DNA of 30,290 bases from SHLQ01 sp964562985 (GTDB taxonomy: Bacteria > Actinomycetota > Acidimicrobiia > Acidimicrobiales > SHLQ01): contig CAZLWE010000041.1 of assembly GCA_964562985.1 (NCBI GenBank), forward strand, positions 1 through 30,290, given 5' to 3'. A program made the position numbers and the translations under genes. Positions 7,233 through 14,801 of this stretch are shown in pieces. Numbering within the stretch: position 1 is the stretch's first letter; each line of letters begins with the position of its first letter. Below the pieces are notes generated by a model. That model ran no database searches. It saw nothing but the letters and a program-made list of their open reading frames with translations, and was not told the DNA's origin.

Positions 7233-7271
7233 GGCTCGACTCTATCTTTGCCAGATTGTTACCGCGGGTAG

Positions 7272-8591
7272 ATGAAAATTTGGTGGTTTTCGGCCGATAG
7301 AAAGTGTGTGTATACCGGCTTGGGCACGCGCCCCGAAGTAGCGAAGGGAAAGCGGTCTCGTAAGGGCGCTTTCAACGGCACCGTCGTCGCTCTCGGGCTG
7401 ACCAGCTTTTTCACTGACATCAGCTCGGAGATGGTAGCCGCGATCATCCCGCTGTTTCTTACGACGCAGGTCGGTTTTGGGCCAAGTGCATTCGGCCTTT
7501 TCCAAGGAGCGTGGGAACTCTCGAACGCGCTGCTCCGATTGGTTGGTGGCGTCGTCGCTGACCGGACCCGCCGGCTCAAAGAAACCGCAGCGGCGGGCTA
7601 TGGGCTATCGATGGTGACTCGGGTCGGGTTGCTCTTCTCCGCTATCGCGTCGTTCACCCCCGTGCCATTCCTCCTGGTCGATCGCCTTGGCAAGGGACTG
7701 CGGACCAGCCCGCGAGACGCAATGATCTCCATCGCTACTCCGCAACGGGCGTGGGGTACCGCGTTTGGCTTACACCGCACCCTCGACGCTGCAGGAGCCC
7801 TCATTGGGCCACTTCTCGCCTTCGGCCTGCTGTGGCTACTCCCGGGAGACTTCAACGCCATATTCGTGCTGAGTGTCGGATTCGCGATGGTGGGACTCGC
7901 GGTCATCGTCGCCTTTGTGCGGAACCCGAAGGCTGCTCAGGAACCAGCTGTAGAACGCAGCCCGATCATCCGAAGCGTGACGAGCCACTGGGCGAATCGT
8001 GGCTATCGACGGATCCTCATTGTCGGTGCGAGCTTTGGTGTGTTCTCGATCGGAGACGGGTTCATTTACCTGACCATCTTTGAGTTGTCGAAAGGCGACG
8101 CGGAGATCGGTATTTCCGGTTTTGGGTTTCAGTGGTTCCCTCTGCTGTTCGCAGGCACCGCCGTGGTGTTCTTGACCACCGCCACGCCGCTCGGTCGCCT
8201 CGCGGACCGGGTCGGACGGGCTCGTGTATGGGTTGGTGGCCAGCTCATGTTGGCCGCCGCATATGGAGCGTTGCTCCTCTCGCCAACGTCGGTTGCGGCT
8301 GTCGCCGGCGTCCTCGCACTACTCGGGCTCTACTACGGCGCGACCGACGGTGTGTTGCCCGCCCTCGCTGCTGGGGTCATTCCAACCCTCGAACGCAGCA
8401 GCGGCCTGGGCTTGCTCTCCACGGTGATCGCGCTGAGCCGCATGGTTGCGGCATTGGGCTTTGGCCTCATCTGGGAGCGGGTTGGTGTCGATAGTGCACT
8501 GATCGTTGTGCTCGTGGGCTTGCTCGTGGTTACAGCGGTCAGCGTATGTAGTGCGGTCTTCCGCGATCCGGCTGCTGAAAGTGTTTCATGA
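7272..8591 (+). CDS. Major facilitator superfamily transporter
   Basis: A 439-residue polytopic protein with about 12 predicted membrane helices. Motifs include FFTDISSEMVAAIIPLFL in the first helix region, a motif-A-like loop GGVVADRTRRLKE, DRLGKGLRTSPRDAMIS and AFGLHRTLDAAGALIGP. A second-half motif-A-like loop is LGRLADRVGRARVWVGG. Similar motifs occur in MFS proteins annotated as drug or metabolite exporters, but the substrate cannot be read from sequence. The first 30 or so residues (MKIWWFSADRKCVYTG...) precede the first helix and may not be translated; a later start such as the TTG near 7320 is possible. The stop overlaps the next gene's start as ATGA, so the two are probably co-translated. 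Divergent from dnaX. Confidence 0.85.
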   Translation: MKIWWFSADRKCVYTGLGTRPEVAKGKRSRKGAFNGTVVALGLTSFFTDISSEMVAAIIPLFLTTQVGFGPSAFGLFQGAWELSNALLRLVGGVVADRTRRLKETAAAGYGLSMVTRVGLLFSAIASFTPVPFLLVDRLGKGLRTSPRDAMISIATPQRAWGTAFGLHRTLDAAGALIGPLLAFGLLWLLPGDFNAIFVLSVGFAMVGLAVIVAFVRNPKAAQEPAVERSPIIRSVTSHWANRGYRRILIVGASFGVFSIGDGFIYLTIFELSKGDAEIGISGFGFQWFPLLFAGTAVVFLTTATPLGRLADRVGRARVWVGGQLMLAAAYGALLLSPTSVAAVAGVLALLGLYYGATDGVLPALAAGVIPTLERSSGLGLLSTVIALSRMVAALGFGLIWERVGVDSALIVVLVGLLVVTAVSVCSAVFRDPAAESVS

Positions 8592-9937
8592 CCGACGAAA
8601 ATCTTGAACCGGACGAAGCGGAACCGCTTCCTACCGATGAGCTCTCCAACACCGCGGAGGACATCGCTACAGATGCTGAGGTTGCCGCTACGGGGAAGGA
8701 AGACGAAGAATCGACGTCGCTTTCCATCGGTGGGCTGGCCTTCGTGGCCTTTGCCATGCTCGTGCTGGTCGCTGGCGGAGTCTTTGTCGCTGGTTCCTTT
8801 CTCGCTCAAGATGAGCAGACCGCTGTCGCTCAAGCCGAGGCGGAATCTCAGATCGCCGAGTACGACCCGGACGAATTTGCCAGCGAGTTCACCGAAGAAG
8901 AACTCTCGGGCACTGTGGAGAACGAACCGGTCATTGTTGAACCCACACCGACGACCGTTCTCGAATCAATCGCTTTGGCAGAGGGATCTGATAGCGAACA
9001 ATCGACCGACCTCGACGGGGTCGATGATGAGTCACCACAGGTCGACGAAGAAACTACCGAATTCGATCCCACCGTTGCGTTGATCGACCCCGAGGACACG
9101 GCCCTGGTGTTCGTCAATCGCGTGCCCGGCGAAGAGTACGGATTTGTCGGATATGTGAATCTCGCCGGTGAGCGCTTCATCACGCCTCTGTCCTGTGATC
9201 GCTTGGATTGGAACCGCAATGGCGGAGTATGTCTTCAAGACGGTTTCACCGGCTCGGGACGCGGACTGCTGCTCGATGAATTCCTACGTCCGATCAGACG
9301 ATTCGGCATCGCCACGCCAAGCCGCGCGGCAATCTCTCCCGATGGTGGAACAGTTTCGTGGACTGGTTTCGTTACCGGGCACGACTACACCGCACCCGGC
9401 GAGTTCTCGACGACCACTCAGCTCATCGAAATTGAACGTGAGCTCGGCGCAGAACTCCAGGAAGACTTCACAACCTTCACTGCAGATGGCGAAGAACTGT
9501 TCAGTGAGGATCAGAACTATTGGGGCACGACCTATATCAATGAGCAGACCTTCTATGCCACTGTCGGCTTTGGCGAGGAGAACAACATCGTGTTCGGCGA
9601 CGTGCGAACTGGGGAGTTGACGATCGTTCATGAGAACGCGTCGTGTCCAGAGGTCTCCCCGAACGGATCGACGATCGTCGCCAAGGAACTGCGCGGTGAG
9701 GCCTTCCAACTGGTTGCGATCAACACTCAGACGGGTGAACGTCGAGACCTGGCGGAGACTCGGTCGGTAGACGACCAGGTCGAGTGGATCGACGACAACA
9801 CGATCGTTTACGGTCTCCCGAATCCCGACGCCGGAACCGTGGGTCAACCGGCCCTCGACATTTGGGTGCTCAACGTCGACGACGGTTCGGCACCTCGGTT
9901 GCTTCTCGCTTTCGCTGACTCCCCAGCTGCAGCCTAA
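8588..9937 (+). CDS. Membrane-anchored extracytoplasmic beta-propeller-like protein
   Basis: 449 residues, start ATG overlapping the upstream MFS stop (ATGA). Residues 1-45 are an acidic cytoplasmic segment. One membrane helix covers about 48-72 (LAFVAFAMLVLVAGGVFVAG), followed by an acidic, Ser/Thr-rich stalk to about 160. The remaining ~290 residues contain repeated TolB/PD40-like propeller strands, for example RAAISPDGGTVSWTG, ENASCPEVSPNGSTIVAKE and LVAINTQTGERRDLAE with WIDDNTIVYGLP. The topology predicts an outward-facing propeller domain. Function unknown; the coupling suggests it works with the transporter, perhaps as a ligand or partner-binding domain. The stop TAA shares bases with the stop of convergent ligC. 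Confidence 0.75.
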   Translation: MTDENLEPDEAEPLPTDELSNTAEDIATDAEVAATGKEDEESTSLSIGGLAFVAFAMLVLVAGGVFVAGSFLAQDEQTAVAQAEAESQIAEYDPDEFASEFTEEELSGTVENEPVIVEPTPTTVLESIALAEGSDSEQSTDLDGVDDESPQVDEETTEFDPTVALIDPEDTALVFVNRVPGEEYGFVGYVNLAGERFITPLSCDRLDWNRNGGVCLQDGFTGSGRGLLLDEFLRPIRRFGIATPSRAAISPDGGTVSWTGFVTGHDYTAPGEFSTTTQLIEIERELGAELQEDFTTFTADGEELFSEDQNYWGTTYINEQTFYATVGFGEENNIVFGDVRTGELTIVHENASCPEVSPNGSTIVAKELRGEAFQLVAINTQTGERRDLAETRSVDDQVEWIDDNTIVYGLPNPDAGTVGQPALDIWVLNVDDGSAPRLLLAFADSPAAA

Positions 9938-11010
9938 GAATCGCGTTCGAACAGCTCGCGAATGTCATAGGGCTCGAGCTGCGGGAATTGGCTGAGCAGG
10001 GCGGATTCGGGCTCGCGGTCTAGCCGCCAACGAATGAAGCGGGTCGTTCCGCGGAATCGGCCGTCGGTAGCGAGTACGTACTTGACCTCGACCACTCGTT
10101 CGGGTCGCACGGGAATCCATGAGTGGTCACGGCCATTGGCTCCGCTCCAGCGGTTCGGCGCTCCCGGCATCGAGCCGTCTTGATGGGCTTCGGCTTCCAT
10201 CCACGACGCCCACGGATGTTCGCTGAGTTCTGTCATGACGTACGGCGCCATTTCCTCGAGGAGTTCGACGCGTCGTTTCGCAGTGAATGACGCGGATACA
10301 CCGACGTGTCGGAGCCCACCATCGTTGTCGTAGAGCCCAAGGACTAACGACCCGACACCGTCACCGGATTTGTGAATTCGGTAGCCAGCGACGACGCACT
10401 CGATCGTGCGGACATGCTTCAACTTGAACTGCACCCGCTTGTCTGGAACATAGATATCGTCGAGCGGTTTGGCTATAAGGCCATCGAGCCCCGCGCCTTC
10501 GAGCTCGTGAAACCACTCCATCGCAATCTCGCGATCGGTCGTCATCGGGGCTAAGTGCACGGGTGCCTCAAAGGCTCGCGCCGCCAGTTCGAGCGCTTGG
10601 CGCCGTTCACGGAAGGGGGCTTGGAGCAATGACGTTTCGTCGTGGGCCAATAGATCGAACGCGATAAATGACACCGGAGTCTTCTCGGCCAGCATGTTCA
10701 CGCGGCTCTCCGCCGGGTGAATTCGCTGACCAAGGGCATCGAAGTTGAGCTTTCCCTCGATCGCCACGATGAGCTCACCGTCGACAACACATCGATCCGG
10801 GAGGCTCTGGCGCAGGGGTTCGAGGATCTCCGGGAAGTACCTGTTGAAGGGCTTTTGGTTTCGGCTTCCAAGTACGACCTCATCGCCGTCGCGAAACACG
10901 ATGCACCGAAAGCCATCCCACTTCGGCTCGAGCGCAAGGTCCCCATCGGGCAACTGCTCAAGCGCCTTCGCCAACATAGGCTTCAGCGGCGGCATGACAG
11001 GAAGGTCCAC
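9934..11010 (-). CDS. ligC: ATP-dependent DNA ligase, LigC type
   Basis: 358 residues, the length I recall for mycobacterial LigC. The nucleotidyltransferase domain carries motif I LEPKWDGFR with nucleophile Lys30, motif III-like VVDGELIVA, motif IIIa/IV FIAFDLLA and DGLIAKPLD, and motif V VQFKLKHVRT. An OB-fold domain follows (GSLVLGLYDNDGGLRHVGVS ... RPERVVEVKY). LigC enzymes are implicated in short-patch base excision repair or end joining in actinobacteria. No ku or polymerase/primase partner lies beside it. Start GTG at 11010; an ATG five codons in is possible. The stop overlaps the convergent propeller gene by 3 nt, so transcription runs into the antisense strand of each neighbour. Confidence 0.92.
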   Translation of the reverse strand: MDLPVMPPLKPMLAKALEQLPDGDLALEPKWDGFRCIVFRDGDEVVLGSRNQKPFNRYFPEILEPLRQSLPDRCVVDGELIVAIEGKLNFDALGQRIHPAESRVNMLAEKTPVSFIAFDLLAHDETSLLQAPFRERRQALELAARAFEAPVHLAPMTTDREIAMEWFHELEGAGLDGLIAKPLDDIYVPDKRVQFKLKHVRTIECVVAGYRIHKSGDGVGSLVLGLYDNDGGLRHVGVSASFTAKRRVELLEEMAPYVMTELSEHPWASWMEAEAHQDGSMPGAPNRWSGANGRDHSWIPVRPERVVEVKYVLATDGRFRGTTRFIRWRLDREPESALLSQFPQLEPYDIRELFERDS

Positions 11011-11021
11011 ACCAAGACCCT

Positions 11022-11066
11022 AAATCCGCAGAGCGCCCTTCGCGAAGCGAAGCCGCGATCAGGGCG
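11022..11066. repeat. Structured repeat with AAATCCGCAGAGC head, copy A
   Basis: The 13-nt head AAATCCGCAGAGC (11022-11034) is identical to 16454-16466. Here it leads into stem CGCCCT (11034-11039)/AGGGCG (11061-11066) with inner stem TCGCG (11040-11044)/CGCGA (11054-11058). The other copy has a different stem (CACAC/GTGTG). Both copies lie between divergently transcribed genes, so simple termination is unlikely. Role unknown. Confidence 0.5.
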
Positions 11067-11119
11067 AAATCACACCGAAGCGACACACGTCGTCGCGCGG
11101 TGCGTGGTTGACTGACCTC

Positions 11120-11668
11120 ATGGAAGAATCTGCGCAAATTTGTGTGATCGTTGGGAGCCTCCGAAGCGGGTCCGTGAGCCGTGCCGTCGCCCGCGCCGCG
11201 TCAGCGTTGGCGCCGATCGATGTCCAATTGAAGATTCATTCGGTGGCCGACGTGCCCCTCTACAACGGTGATGTGGAAGAACGCAGGACTCCTGACTCGG
11301 TGAAGGAACTCCACGAGGTAGTGGCCGCTTCTGCCGGGGTTCTCTTCTTTACCCCCGAGTACAACGGCTCGTTGCCAGCGGTAACCAAGAACGTGATCGA
11401 TTGGCTCAGCCGCCCGCCCCAGGCGCTTGAGGGCAAGCCTCTAGCGGCCGTAGCGACGACCCCAGGTGGAAGGGCTGGTGCCGGAGTGCTGGCACACTTC
11501 GAACAAATCTTCGATCACATGCGCGCCGACTATCCCCGCTTCGAGTCGTTAGGTATCAGCAACTACGGCGACAAGCTCGACGAAGCCGGCGAACTCGCCG
11601 ACCCCGCAACCCGCGATCAGCTAGCCGCCTGGCTCGCCCGGTTCGTAGAGTTTGCGCTGATCCCTTAA
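11120..11668 (+). CDS. NADPH-dependent FMN reductase family flavoprotein
   Basis: 182 residues with a flavodoxin-like fold of the NADPH-dependent FMN reductase/quinone reductase family (ChrR/YieF relatives). The phosphate-binding loop GSLRSGSVSRAVARA is near the N-terminus. The family signature FTPEYNGSLPAVTKNVIDWL is central, and a TTPGGRAGAGVL loop follows. Such enzymes reduce quinones, FMN or xenobiotics with NAD(P)H in the cytosol. I chose the ATG at 11120; a TTG at 11108 would add four residues and neither has a clear Shine-Dalgarno. The TAA stop lies in the left arm of a hairpin element. Divergent from ligC; no operon partner. Confidence 0.88.
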   Translation: MEESAQICVIVGSLRSGSVSRAVARAASALAPIDVQLKIHSVADVPLYNGDVEERRTPDSVKELHEVVAASAGVLFFTPEYNGSLPAVTKNVIDWLSRPPQALEGKPLAAVATTPGGRAGAGVLAHFEQIFDHMRADYPRFESLGISNYGDKLDEAGELADPATRDQLAAWLARFVEFALIP

Positions 11669-11708
11669 CCACCAGCGGCTCCGCCGCTGCGGGCTACCTG
11701 GGTTCTAA
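11665..11708 (+). repeat. Dispersed hairpin element, degenerate copy 3
   Basis: Starting over the reductase stop codon, TTAACC (11665-11670) can pair with GGTT-C-TAA (11701-11708). The inner hairpin is AGCGGC-TCC-GCCGCT, sharing the CGGCTCCGCCG core with copies at 3670-3726 and 16509-16567. The middle stem is lost or degraded. Like copy 1, the left arm includes the stop codon of a plus-strand gene. Confidence 0.4.
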
Positions 11709-11712
11709 CCGA

Positions 11713-11753
11713 GTTGCTCGCCGGGAACTCTGCGAGTTCCTTGGGCTCGCAAC
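11713..11753. terminator. Nested hairpin between convergent genes
   Basis: GGAACTC (11724-11730) and GAGTTCC (11734-11740) form a perfect 7-bp stem with a TGC loop, enclosed by GTTGC (11713-11717)/GCAAC (11749-11753). It sits between the convergent FMN reductase and acyl-CoA dehydrogenase genes, where a bidirectional terminator is expected, but has no U-tract. The remaining bases to 11855 show nothing else I can support. Confidence 0.45.
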
Positions 11754-11855
11754 ATCGCGCTCACAAGATCGCATGATCCCCGCGTCCTGGGGGAGGGAGC
11801 CGGAAGCGTACGACCATGTCGTTTTCCGCGGTTGTCGAGCGGAAGTCTCGACGTG

Positions 11856-13082
11856 TTATCGCGGCTTCACGGGTCGCGGTTCTTTGGGGAGTCCCAGGAC
11901 TAGCTCGCCGATGATGTTGCGCTGGACTTCTGAGGTACCGGCGTAGATGGTTCCGGCTCGAGCGTTGTAGAAGGCGCCGATCCACGAGGCTGCGTCGTTG
12001 GGTGCGCCGGGAAGATCGGTGTGGAACGAGGTCTTCGCGATCCCGTCGGGGGTGGTTGCTGCGGCGCCCAAAATGTCGACGGCGAGTTCGGTGATCCGCT
12101 GGTGGTACTCGCTCCAGTACAGCTTGAAGGTGGACTCGCCGGGGCCGGGGTGTTGACCATCGAGAAATTTGGTGAGCGACCGCATGCCCTGCAGGCGCAT
12201 GATCTCGACTTCGCAATAGAGCTTCGCGATGCGATCTCGGATAATCGGGTCGTCCGATACGCCGCGCTGCTGTGCAAGTTCGACGAGCTTGTCGAATTCG
12301 GCGCGGAACATGATCGGCATTGTCGCTGCAGCCTCACCACGCTCGTAGCCAAGGAGCGTCATGGCGACTCCCCATCCCGCGTTGACCTCGCCGATCACGT
12401 TTTCTTTGGCGGTTCGAGCGTCGGTGAAGAAGGTCTCGTTGAAGTCGGCGTCGCCGCTGAGCATCTCGATCGGGCGAACCTCTACACCGTCCTGTTCCAT
12501 TGGGCACAACAGGAAGCTGATACCTCGATGCTTTGGTGCGTCAGGATCGGTCCGGCAGAGCACGAAGATCCAGTTGGCCCACTGCCCGGCTGAGGTCCAA
12601 ATCTTTTGGCCGTTGATGATCCACTCGTCGCCGTCGAGCTCGGCCCGACAACCAAGGCCAGCGAGGTCCGACCCGGCGTCTGGCTCGGAGTAGCCCTGAC
12701 ACCAGATGTCTTCGCCGCTGATGATGCGGGGCAGGAAATGCTCTTTTTGTTCCTGGGTGCCCCACTGCAGAATGGTGTTGCCGACCATCTGGATGCTGAA
12801 GGCGTCGTTCGAACCGCCTGTTGGCGCGCCGGCTCGTTGGAACTCTTCGGCGAGGATGACCTGTTCGAGTTCCGAGAGGCCACCGCCTCCGTATTCGGTC
12901 GGCCACGCTGGCGCGAGGAGACCATTGGCGGCGAGTTTTTGGCGCCACTCTTTTTGGAAGACGAGTATTTCTTCGCGGCCAAGTGCGCCGGTGCCTTGCC
13001 AACCCTCGGGCAGGTTGGCGCTCAGGAACTCCCTGATGCGCGTCCGGAATGCCTCAGCCTCGTCGGAATAGGTTGGGTCCAT
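11856..13082 (-). CDS. Acyl-CoA dehydrogenase
   Basis: FAD flavoprotein catalysing alpha,beta-dehydrogenation of an acyl-CoA, 408 residues. Start ATG at 13082 follows GGGGAGG by 7 nt. The N-terminal helical domain leads to the mid-domain FAD/substrate signature WCQGYSEPDAGSDLAGL (about 127-143), then WIINGQKIWTSAGQWANW. The C-terminal helical domain ends RAGTIYAGTSEVQRNIIGEL. At the position of MCAD Glu376 this protein has Ala381 (IYAGT). A glutamate in GYERG (Glu247) lies where isovaleryl-CoA dehydrogenase-type enzymes carry the catalytic base, so it is probably active and of the branched-chain/FadE type. Actinobacterial FadE homologues of this style also serve sterol side-chain breakdown. 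Substrate unknown; no beta-oxidation neighbours. Confidence 0.92.
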   Translation of the reverse strand: MDPTYSDEAEAFRTRIREFLSANLPEGWQGTGALGREEILVFQKEWRQKLAANGLLAPAWPTEYGGGGLSELEQVILAEEFQRAGAPTGGSNDAFSIQMVGNTILQWGTQEQKEHFLPRIISGEDIWCQGYSEPDAGSDLAGLGCRAELDGDEWIINGQKIWTSAGQWANWIFVLCRTDPDAPKHRGISFLLCPMEQDGVEVRPIEMLSGDADFNETFFTDARTAKENVIGEVNAGWGVAMTLLGYERGEAAATMPIMFRAEFDKLVELAQQRGVSDDPIIRDRIAKLYCEVEIMRLQGMRSLTKFLDGQHPGPGESTFKLYWSEYHQRITELAVDILGAAATTPDGIAKTSFHTDLPGAPNDAASWIGAFYNARAGTIYAGTSEVQRNIIGELVLGLPKEPRPVKPR

Positions 13083-13175
13083 TCGTTGCCTCCCCGGGGC
13101 GCGACGTTGTCGCTAGCTACTTCACGGTAACCTAGCCCGCTCGCTGCGGCGGGGTCGAATGAGAGGCGCTCGGCG

Positions 13176-14084
13176 CTAGGCGATGGCGGCGAGTTTGCTG
13201 GTGACGTCTTCGGTGACGGGAGCACCGCCGTGCCCGAACGCGGCGACTTGCGGCGAGAGGGCGGCCATCTTGGCGACCGAGGCGCTGGCTGCGCCGAGGT
13301 CGACGGAGAAGTTTGGGTTCGCTCCGGTGATACCACCGCCACCGTCGCCGTTGATGGCGTCACCGGCGACGAGAAGCCCGGTATCGGTATCGAACACGGA
13401 GATGCTTCCGACGGTGTGGCCTGGCGTGTTCACGATGCCCAAGCCAAAGACCTCGTCGCCGTCGCCGACCTCGGAGAGGGTGAGCGAAGTCTGGATGGTG
13501 TCGACGTCACCCGTGCCGGCATAGACGGTGGCGTTGGTCATCGCGCCTTCGAGTTCGCCCAAGCCACCAACATGGTCGCCGTGGTTGTGGGTGAGGATGA
13601 TGCTGCGCACATCTGCAGGTGCGAGACCCAAGTCGGTGAGCGCAGAGTTTATGGCGGCGCCGCTACCGGCTACTCCGGTGTCGACAATCGCCGCTTCCGA
13701 ACCTCGGACGAGCACGTAGGCCGAGACGAAACCGAGCTCGACCCACTGCAGTTGAAGACTCGATGCCGCAGCGCTGGTGGGCTCCTCGGCTGGCGCTGAC
13801 CCTTCCGCCGGATCCTCGACGTCGGCTACTTCGGGTGTTTCCTCGGCGGCCTGCGTGGTGGTGGACGGTGCTGCGGTGGTGGTACTGCTGGTCGTGGCGG
13901 TCGATGTCGGGTCGGATCCACAAGCCGCGAGGATCGCCATGCTCGCCGTGCCCAGCCCGCCATTCACCAACAGTCGCCGTCGACTCCAACGCGACGGTTG
14001 GGTGATGCGCGCCAACGGTATGCGGGTAATCGTCGGGGTGACGTCGTGATGGTGGTGGCCGTTACGTTGATGCTCGGTGCACAT
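13176..14084 (-). CDS. Tat-exported lipoprotein with metallo-beta-lactamase fold
   Basis: 302 residues. The N-terminus is histidine-rich (MCTEHQRNGHHHHD). A twin-arginine segment SRRRLLVNGGLG follows at about 34-45, ending in lipobox ILAAC (Cys55), so export of a folded protein and lipid anchoring are predicted. A Ser/Thr/Ala then Glu/Pro-rich linker runs to about 107. The hydrolase domain has the metal motif HNHGDH (166-171), PGHT with His223, GDAINGD with Asp242 and AFGHGG near the end, a complete MBL-fold metal set. Relatives include glyoxalase II-like thioesterases, lactonases and sulfur-metabolism hydrolases; the substrate cannot be assigned. A loop richer in glycine than usual (NGDGGGGITG) follows the bridging Asp. 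It lies 93 bp upstream of the acyl-CoA dehydrogenase on the same strand. Confidence 0.85.
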   Translation of the reverse strand: MCTEHQRNGHHHHDVTPTITRIPLARITQPSRWSRRRLLVNGGLGTASMAILAACGSDPTSTATTSSTTTAAPSTTTQAAEETPEVADVEDPAEGSAPAEEPTSAAASSLQLQWVELGFVSAYVLVRGSEAAIVDTGVAGSGAAINSALTDLGLAPADVRSIILTHNHGDHVGGLGELEGAMTNATVYAGTGDVDTIQTSLTLSEVGDGDEVFGLGIVNTPGHTVGSISVFDTDTGLLVAGDAINGDGGGGITGANPNFSVDLGAASASVAKMAALSPQVAAFGHGGAPVTEDVTSKLAAIA

Positions 14085-14158
14085 CTAGAGAAAGCTAGGC
14101 GTCTCCAAGGTCGAGGTCTAGGAACCCCCGAGGGCGTTCACCAACTGTTGTCTATGAG

Positions 14159-14205
14159 ATCTGTGGTCGAAAACCGTTCCTATTGCCCGGTTTTGGACCA
14201 CAGAT
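14159..14205. terminator. Strong 17-bp hairpin after the purEK-LOG operon
   Basis: ATCTGTGGTC (14159-14168) pairs with GACCACAGAT (14196-14205) and, after one G:G mismatch, AAAACCG (14170-14176) pairs with CGGTTTT (14188-14194), around an 11-nt loop. It starts 6 bp after the LOG stop codon, as expected of that operon's terminator. The T-rich stretch TTTTCTCT lies on the plus-strand side, so for the operon it would be a U-less terminator of the sort often proposed for actinobacteria. The rest of the gap (14085-14158) shows nothing clear. Confidence 0.65.
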
Positions 14206-14210
14206 TTTCT

Positions 14211-14801
14211 CTACGAGGCAGCGGTGAGGGTGTCGAGGAGAAGTGCGGGGTCGGCTTCTGCGTACACCACCGGTTTCTCTCCGCCCCGATCCGGTCGAGA
14301 GGAAGACATCAGCTCGTTCTTCGATCGGATAAATCCGTCCGTTACCGCTCGATCCAACCATTCGATCAGGCCGTCGTAGTAGCCCTCGATGTTGAGCAGA
14401 CCCACTGGCTTGTCTTGGATACCGATCTGATTCCACGTGGCGGTTTCGGCCAGTTCGTCGAGCGTGCCGATGCCGCCGGGCAGCGCGATGAACGCGTCGG
14501 AGCGGTCGTACATGAGCGCTTTGCGCTCGTGCATCCCGTCGGTCTCGATCAGCTCGGTGTTGCCACGATGGGCGACCTCTTTGCCGAACAGGTTCCGTGG
14601 GATAACACCGATGACTTCGCCGCCACCTTCGAGGACGGTGTCCGCGAGAAGGCCCATGAGGCCGACCGCTCCGCCGCCGTAGACGAGCGTGATGTTTCGG
14701 GCCACAAGCTCGTTCGCAAGTGCGACAGTCGCATCTGCGTGAGCGGGGTTCGTGCCGGTCGATGAGCCGAGGAAGACCCCGACCGCGTTGAGCTCACCCA
14801 T
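14211..14801 (-). CDS. LOG family nucleoside 5'-monophosphate phosphoribohydrolase
   Basis: 196 residues. Family landmarks are GVFLGSSTGTNP near the N-terminus, YGGGAVGLMG (41-50), MHERKALM (90-97) and the hallmark PGGIGTLDELAE (108-119), which contributes the active site. LOG proteins release base and ribose 5-phosphate from cytokinin riboside monophosphates; many bacterial members accept AMP or other NMPs (PpnN-like). The start ATG overlaps the purK stop as TAATG, so it is the third, translationally coupled gene of the purE-purK operon. This context favours a role in purine nucleotide turnover over hormone synthesis. Followed by a strong hairpin. Confidence 0.92.
   Translation of the reverse strand: MGELNAVGVFLGSSTGTNPAHADATVALANELVARNITLVYGGGAVGLMGLLADTVLEGGGEVIGVIPRNLFGKEVAHRGNTELIETDGMHERKALMYDRSDAFIALPGGIGTLDELAETATWNQIGIQDKPVGLLNIEGYYDGLIEWLDRAVTDGFIRSKNELMSSSRPDRGGEKPVVYAEADPALLLDTLTAAS

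Noticed and set aside
7233..7271. SRP RNA (ffs) expected near dnaX
   Set aside because: Only 39 bp separate dnaX from the MFS gene, and no GGAA-tetraloop helix is seen there or in the 4064-4237 RNA.
14085..14205. 14159-14205 hairpin as a terminator for a plus-strand gene
   Set aside because: No plus-strand gene precedes it. Its place 6 bp after the LOG stop fits the minus-strand operon better despite the T-tract being on the other side.
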